A stretch of 35,662 nucleotides of DNA from Thermodesulfobacteriota bacterium (GTDB taxonomy: Bacteria > Desulfobacterota > Desulfobacteria > Desulfobacterales > JAUWMJ01), in contig JAXHVO010000033.1 of the NCBI GenBank assembly GCA_034189135.1, positions 1 through 35,662 of the forward strand. The letters run 5' to 3'. A model generated the notes under the pieces. That model saw only the letters and a program-made list of their open reading frames with translations. It was not told where the DNA came from and searched no databases. The position numbers were made by a program, and so were the translations under genes. Positions 31,861-35,662 of the stretch are shown here, piece after piece; positions within the stretch are counted from its first letter, which is position 1; every line of letters starts with the position of its first letter.

Positions 31861-31995
31861 TCAATTCTCAGGATTTTTATAAGTGCTTTCAAAAAGGAGT
31901 TTAAGCCGGGCAATAAGCTCCTCATTGGAAAAGGGTTTAGAAATATAACGCATTGCTTTTATTAATAATTGTCTCCTTTTTTGCTGCAGATGAGT
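31861..31995 (-). pseudogene. response-regulator receiver domain remnant
   Basis: A 44-codon frame on the minus strand, opening directly after a stop, reads KAMRYISKPFSNEELIARLK then LLFESTYKNPEN and stop. This is the C-terminal end of a CheY-like receiver domain, where the conserved Lys-Pro of Y-I-x-K-P-F precedes the last helix. The phosphoacceptor Asp and everything before are missing. No start codon with a ribosome site is present. Confidence 0.65.
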
Positions 31996-32486
31996 TTAAT
32001 TTGAAGGATAGCTTATTGAGACTCCCAAAAGGATGTAGTAACTCCCGTTAGGAGATTGGTATGCACAATTTGAGAGGTTTCTCCATTGAATTTTACCTGA
32101 TTGTTAGGTTAAAGTTAAGGAAAACCAGTATCTTTCAGAGGGGAAAACATTTAGAGGTTTAGCATAGATTTAACGAAGGGTAGAAACTGCCAAAAATAAT
32201 TAAGATAAGTAATGGTTGGAGATTGAGCTTCATGTGAGCACAATATTATAGTTTAAATATTATGGACCACAATGTAATGTCAAGAAAATTCAGACTATCG
32301 ATTTATTTAGATTACTTCAGTGCAGAAAACAACCACGATAATTAACGATTCAGATGAAAAATTGGTTTTTCTCAGGGCCGGGGATTTTCTGCCAATATCA
32401 AAGTTCTACAGAAGGTTGTAATATCATTTAGATCAGCACACTTTGTCTAGTTGATTTGGGATTAACCCGCCTAATCGTTTCCTTCA
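31996..32486. other. AT-rich non-coding stretch
   Basis: 491 bp with no supported gene, no repeat shared with the rest of the window and no clear terminator. AT-rich throughout. Confidence 0.5.
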
Positions 32487-33650
32487 TTATTTCAAAAGAT
32501 GCGTCTGGCCTGTTCGAATTGCATCGAAATAAAGTTTTCCGGTCAACAATAATTTCCCCACTTTGCCCTTTTTTCTGTCCATTATAATATCAACAAGTTC
32601 TTCACGTGTTTGTGGCGGTATGACTTCGGCAGGATTTTTCACCAGGGATATGGATTCAGTCGGGCAGTTAGACACACAAACGCCGCATCCGAGACAACGG
32701 TCTGTGTTTACCACCGCATACTGTTCTTTTTCAGCAACGATCACCGCACCGACCTGGCAGCTTTGTTCACAATTGCCGCATCCTTCGCATGTGTTCTCGT
32801 CCACCACCGCATGAAAATTTGTGGCCCAAAAATCCAATGGCTTTGGCAGGATCTTATGCATGTATAACATTCCACAGCAGCACCCGCAACATGAGCAGAT
32901 AAACTCCGCTTTTTTTGTATTTGACGGCTGAAGAACCAGTCCTTCTTTCTGATTCTGTTCGATAATCGACATTGCTTCGTCTCTGGTGATTTTCCTGCCG
33001 ACGCCGTTTGCCAGTACCATCTGGGCCATGTCACCTATAGCCAGACAGGTTTCTTTTCGGTCCGTTACCTTGCAGGGCTTGCCTCCCATTGATTTTTTTT
33101 TGCGGCAAATACATTCCAAAATGACAAAGGGGGCTTCAGCCTGTTGCAGCAGGGTGGTTACTTCATCAAAAGTGCTTACCTGGTGCTGCGGGTGGATACT
33201 TTTGGCAACGGGTATGGTACGCATCTGTGGGAGTTCGGTACTTAAAAATTCGATACCGAAATTCCTGTCCGAGGTATACTTATTGAAGTCCTTTATAAAT
33301 TCCGGGGTTAGGCGATCAAGTTGTAATTCGTACATCCCCACCACCAGAGGTGCATTGCAGTAATGCTTTTTACCGTTTTTAATTTTATACTCAATTCCAC
33401 CCTTTTTTTGAATACGAGCAAGAATTTTCTCCAGTTCTTCAGGGGATTCAACCAGATGTTCGACTTTGCTATAAATAATCTTAAGTGATTCAAATTTGTA
33501 GCTTAAAAAAGAGGCAATCTCAGCCTCTTCAGGTGTAAAAATGTGTTTCAATATTTTTATCTCAACACCTGTTTTGGTCGCCGGAAACCCGACCGCTTGA
33601 CTATTCAGGTGTTTTTGCAGTTTGCTATAAACCTGATCATTTTGCTTCAT
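32487..33650 (-). CDS. ferredoxin-domain (2x 4Fe-4S) protein with extra Cys clusters
   Basis: 387-residue cytoplasmic iron-sulfur protein. Two ferredoxin-type motifs lie near residues 287 and 318: CEGCGNCEQSCQVGA and CLGCGVCVSNCPTES, enough for two [4Fe-4S] clusters. Upstream are two further Cys groups: CICRKKKSMGGKPC (about 178-192) and the dense CSCCGCCCG (about 249-257), seen in a family of otherwise uncharacterised ferredoxin proteins of anaerobes. The N-terminal 150 residues look like a winged-helix domain (FTPEEAEIASFLSYKFESL, ELEKILARIQKKGGIEYK). No signal peptide. AGAGGTG precedes the ATG. No partner dehydrogenase gene is adjacent, so its redox partner is unknown. Confidence 0.9.
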   Translation of the reverse strand: MKQNDQVYSKLQKHLNSQAVGFPATKTGVEIKILKHIFTPEEAEIASFLSYKFESLKIIYSKVEHLVESPEELEKILARIQKKGGIEYKIKNGKKHYCNAPLVVGMYELQLDRLTPEFIKDFNKYTSDRNFGIEFLSTELPQMRTIPVAKSIHPQHQVSTFDEVTTLLQQAEAPFVILECICRKKKSMGGKPCKVTDRKETCLAIGDMAQMVLANGVGRKITRDEAMSIIEQNQKEGLVLQPSNTKKAEFICSCCGCCCGMLYMHKILPKPLDFWATNFHAVVDENTCEGCGNCEQSCQVGAVIVAEKEQYAVVNTDRCLGCGVCVSNCPTESISLVKNPAEVIPPQTREELVDIIMDRKKGKVGKLLLTGKLYFDAIRTGQTHLLK

Positions 33651-34012
33651 GCGGCACCTCTTTCATAATAAGAGTAATGGGTGAGAAAAAGATATGTCCT
33701 TATCGAATTGGGAACAGGCTTGTCAAGAGAGATAGTCGGAACAATAAGAAGTTAGCCATAGCAAATATTCCATTTGCTTTTCTATTTTATTTCATTAGTG
33801 TTTGGTTCCCTTGGTATTCCTCCTCTCTTAATTAATGTTACAATGGATGATGTTCATGTTCGGTTTTTGCTTATTTAAAATCCTTTGACGAGTTACGGAA
33901 GTAAAAGATTCATAGCCACTGCATAGAATATCTAAAATACCGCTAAATTGAGAGATTACCAACTATCACCTATTTTGTGATATCACCTTATCCGGCAATA
34001 TCACAGCAATTT
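33651..34012. other. intergenic stretch with a hairpin next to the lipoprotein gene
   Basis: 362 bp, AT-rich. TGTGATAT (33976-33983) and ATATCACA (33998-34005) form an 8-bp stem with a 14-nt loop just beyond the stop of the minus-strand lipoprotein gene, a possible 3'-end structure without a convincing T-tract. TATCACCT occurs twice nearby (33964 and 33981). The promoter of the ferredoxin gene should lie in the left part. Confidence 0.4.
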
Positions 34013-34696
34013 TTATTGCATATCTTCTTTGCTTGGGTTCTTCCACGGCGGTAATGTCCTGTTTTCAATATTATAATCCGATAAATAATGATATTGTTTT
34101 TTAAATAGTGCAATATCATTTTTAAACATGTCTTTAATTTCTATTACAAATGTACCACCAGATGCACCAACTGCAGCTTGATCTATTAGCGGTATGACTA
34201 TTCCGGCACGCAACTCATCATCACGTGTCCTTTTCTTTACATAAGCTTCTATATGACCTAAATAAATTATTTTATTAGCTTCAATTTCAAACGTACTGTA
34301 AATCGGTATTGCAAAAGTACCTCTTACTGGGAATATTCCGCTTTGCGCAAAAAATTCTCTGAGTTTATATTTTCCAGGCGGCAGTTGGAAGCTGATAAGA
34401 TACTCATTATATTCATTTTCTACCTCCCTATATTCCCCATCAACTTTAAATGAATATTTCTTATTACCTCCTTTGTCATTTTGCCAAACAAAAACATACA
34501 TAATCTTGGGCTGATAACTGGGTTTGTATTTGTTTGCGACTTTTACTGTAAATATTGCAATAGACTCTTGTGATATATCTATTGCGTTAACATTCTGATT
34601 GAGAGCAGATGGTTTAATAGTTGCACAACCTGCAAACATAAAAACAAAAAGAAGAAAAGCGTAAAAAACATTGTAACTTCCACATCTAACTTTCAT
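34013..34696 (-). CDS. hypothetical lipoprotein, 227 residues
   Basis: No named family recognised. VFYAFLLFVFMFAGCATIKP contains a lipobox (FAGC), so the protein is a lipoprotein of the cell envelope. The mature part is beta-rich: YQPKIMYVFVWQND, NEYLISFQLPPGKYKLREFF, TFEIEANKIIYLGHIEAYV. The LPPGKYKL and IYLGHIE phrases recall small DUF2846-like envelope proteins that have a carbohydrate-binding-like beta-sandwich, but this is only a resemblance. GAGGAGG precedes the ATG. It lies 66 bp downstream of another lipoprotein gene on the same strand and is probably cotranscribed with it. Confidence 0.8.
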   Translation of the reverse strand: MKVRCGSYNVFYAFLLFVFMFAGCATIKPSALNQNVNAIDISQESIAIFTVKVANKYKPSYQPKIMYVFVWQNDKGGNKKYSFKVDGEYREVENEYNEYLISFQLPPGKYKLREFFAQSGIFPVRGTFAIPIYSTFEIEANKIIYLGHIEAYVKKRTRDDELRAGIVIPLIDQAAVGASGGTFVIEIKDMFKNDIALFKKQYHYLSDYNIENRTLPPWKNPSKEDMQ

Positions 34697-34762
34697 AAAA
34701 TTCCTCCTCTTAATTTTCCGTTAAATATCAATTGCTGTTTTTGTCTCAATTTTTATCGATAT

Positions 34763-35503
34763 TTATTTACGTTCTAAATCTCTTTGCATGTCTTCGATTA
34801 GTCTAATGCATGATGCTTTAACCGCTTCGGTGAGGGACTGTCTCATTAAATCCGGATGGCCGCAAAGCTCAGATAGAGAATGTGAATGTACTGAATTTTC
34901 AGCTGCACAACAGAATACCGGCTGATTCCATAAAATTATTTCATTGGATGTTACGAGAGATGCTTTGATCAAAAGCTTGGGCCGCATTTTACGATCAAGG
35001 TAATTTTGATTAAAACCGTAATTCATAATTTGGAACTTAAACTCAGCATCTCCTTCTGAAGAAACCACAGAATTAAATATATTTGATTTTTTCAACTCAT
35101 TTTCAAATTGCTCTTTCAAAATCGAATCTATCGAAGTTCCTGACATCGCATATGTTCTTCTTAATGCAAATTCCCTTGATGCTTGATCAAGGCCTTCGGC
35201 AATTGCCGTTATTAAAAGCGAAGACGAACTCGAACTGTAAGTCCTTCGGCGTTGTTGAAAATAACAATCCATTTTTTTGGGTTTTTGGATTTCTGAGTTG
35301 ATGCAAACCGAATGGATAGAAGCCACTTTGTCTTTTGTAAGCGGTACCCCCTGACATGCAGTTAAAGAGGCGACGATACACAAAAGGACAACATATTTTA
35401 TATAGTCATTGTAATTTTTCCCAAACAATAGAACCCACCAGTTTTTTTGTATTGGGTTGCGCTTTGCCTCTAAACTCACACTGTAGGCATGACAACTGTT
35501 CAT
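34763..35503 (-). CDS. hypothetical lipoprotein, 246 residues
   Basis: Not assigned to a named family. An unusually long N-terminal part (about 34 residues) precedes YVVLLCIVASLTACQG, which has a lipobox (LTAC), so the true start may be further in than the ATG at 35503, although that ATG has a good AAAGGAGG site. Mature features are SIHSVCINSEI, a Ser run (YSSSSSS), DSILKEQFENELKKSNIF and EFKFQIMNYGFNQNY, a layout like lipoproteins related to the FlgO/LpoB-type fold. Several Cys (FCCAAEN, LCGH) occur late in the protein. First of two adjacent lipoprotein genes. Confidence 0.75.
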   Translation of the reverse strand: MNSCHAYSVSLEAKRNPIQKNWWVLLFGKNYNDYIKYVVLLCIVASLTACQGVPLTKDKVASIHSVCINSEIQKPKKMDCYFQQRRRTYSSSSSSLLITAIAEGLDQASREFALRRTYAMSGTSIDSILKEQFENELKKSNIFNSVVSSEGDAEFKFQIMNYGFNQNYLDRKMRPKLLIKASLVTSNEIILWNQPVFCCAAENSVHSHSLSELCGHPDLMRQSLTEAVKASCIRLIEDMQRDLERK

Positions 35504-35643
35504 CGCTTTCCTCCTTTGTCTAATTCGATTAAAAATTTAGGTAGTGTCGATCCATAAATAGACAAATTTACTACTGAACGACAGGTCAAAATAAGATGCC
35601 GGTTCAGAATAGTACAAAGTCGGGATCGAATTCGTTCCGAAAA

Positions 35644-35657
35644 TGAGCATATGCTCA
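35644..35657. repeat. 14-bp perfect palindrome at window edge
   Basis: TGAGCATATGCTCA is a perfect palindrome, followed by AAAATT at the end of the window. It could be an operator for whatever gene follows. A shorter CGCATATGCG occurs at about 18868-18877 within the CYTH remnant. Confidence 0.45.
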
Positions 35658-35662
35658 AAATT

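Noticed and set aside
1-35662. CRISPR array, tRNA, rRNA or prophage
   Set aside because: No regularly spaced direct repeats, no cloverleaf or rRNA-like sequence and no phage structural genes were seen on reading.

Overview
The window looks like a chromosomal segment from an anaerobic or microaerophilic member of the Desulfobacterota (the former Deltaproteobacteria). That assignment is inferred from gene content and style, not from a marker gene: a probable selenoprotein, several large class III cyclase/TolB-like/TPR proteins, a ferredoxin-type protein, a GAF protein, many dispersed small inverted repeats and several gene remnants. No rRNA, tRNA or CRISPR array was seen.

Layout. Positions 1-797 are non-coding and hold a 556-bp fold-back element with 18-bp terminal inverted repeats and a 5-bp TAATA direct repeat on each side. 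Positions 798-6503 are sucA-sucB-lpd, a complete 2-oxoglutarate dehydrogenase complex. Positions 6593-11440 are an RND efflux pair; the permease carries an unusual C-terminal extension. Positions 11639-12697 hold an unknown 118-residue protein and a nitroreductase, followed by a decayed stretch with a histidine-kinase remnant. Positions 13135-15147 are two methionine sulfoxide reductase lipoproteins in tandem. The second is read through an in-frame TGA at the catalytic position, with a hairpin just downstream: a selenocysteine MsrA. An SDR oxidoreductase follows.

Positions 16266-23192 form a polyphosphate-themed island. It holds a CYTH-like/CHAD protein, a ParA/MinD-type ATPase, a CYTH remnant, a small Cys-containing basic protein, a SixA-type phosphatase and an almost purely Lys/Glu 64-residue protein. 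On the opposite strand are an ABM-domain protein, two PPK2 polyphosphate kinases with Lys-rich N-termini, and a Lys-rich helix-hairpin-helix protein. My main hypothesis is that this island makes polyphosphate (PPK2), binds it (CHAD, polylysine proteins) and positions it (ParA-like ATPase).

Positions 23406-24943 hold an Asp/Glu racemase and a two-gene toxin-antitoxin-like module that appears to be transcribed without a leader from a promoter containing a dyad. Positions 25158-30582 hold two duplicated units, each a short leader peptide, a hairpin and a membrane-anchored nucleotide cyclase fused to TolB-like and TPR domains. The second unit has an internal duplication. The remainder, on the minus strand, comprises a GAF protein, a response-regulator remnant, a ferredoxin-domain protein and two lipoproteins. 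A 55-144-bp inverted repeat ending in GAGACCTTT / AAAGGTCTC (one arm degenerate in the shortest copy) occurs three times (17805, 19953, 30901).
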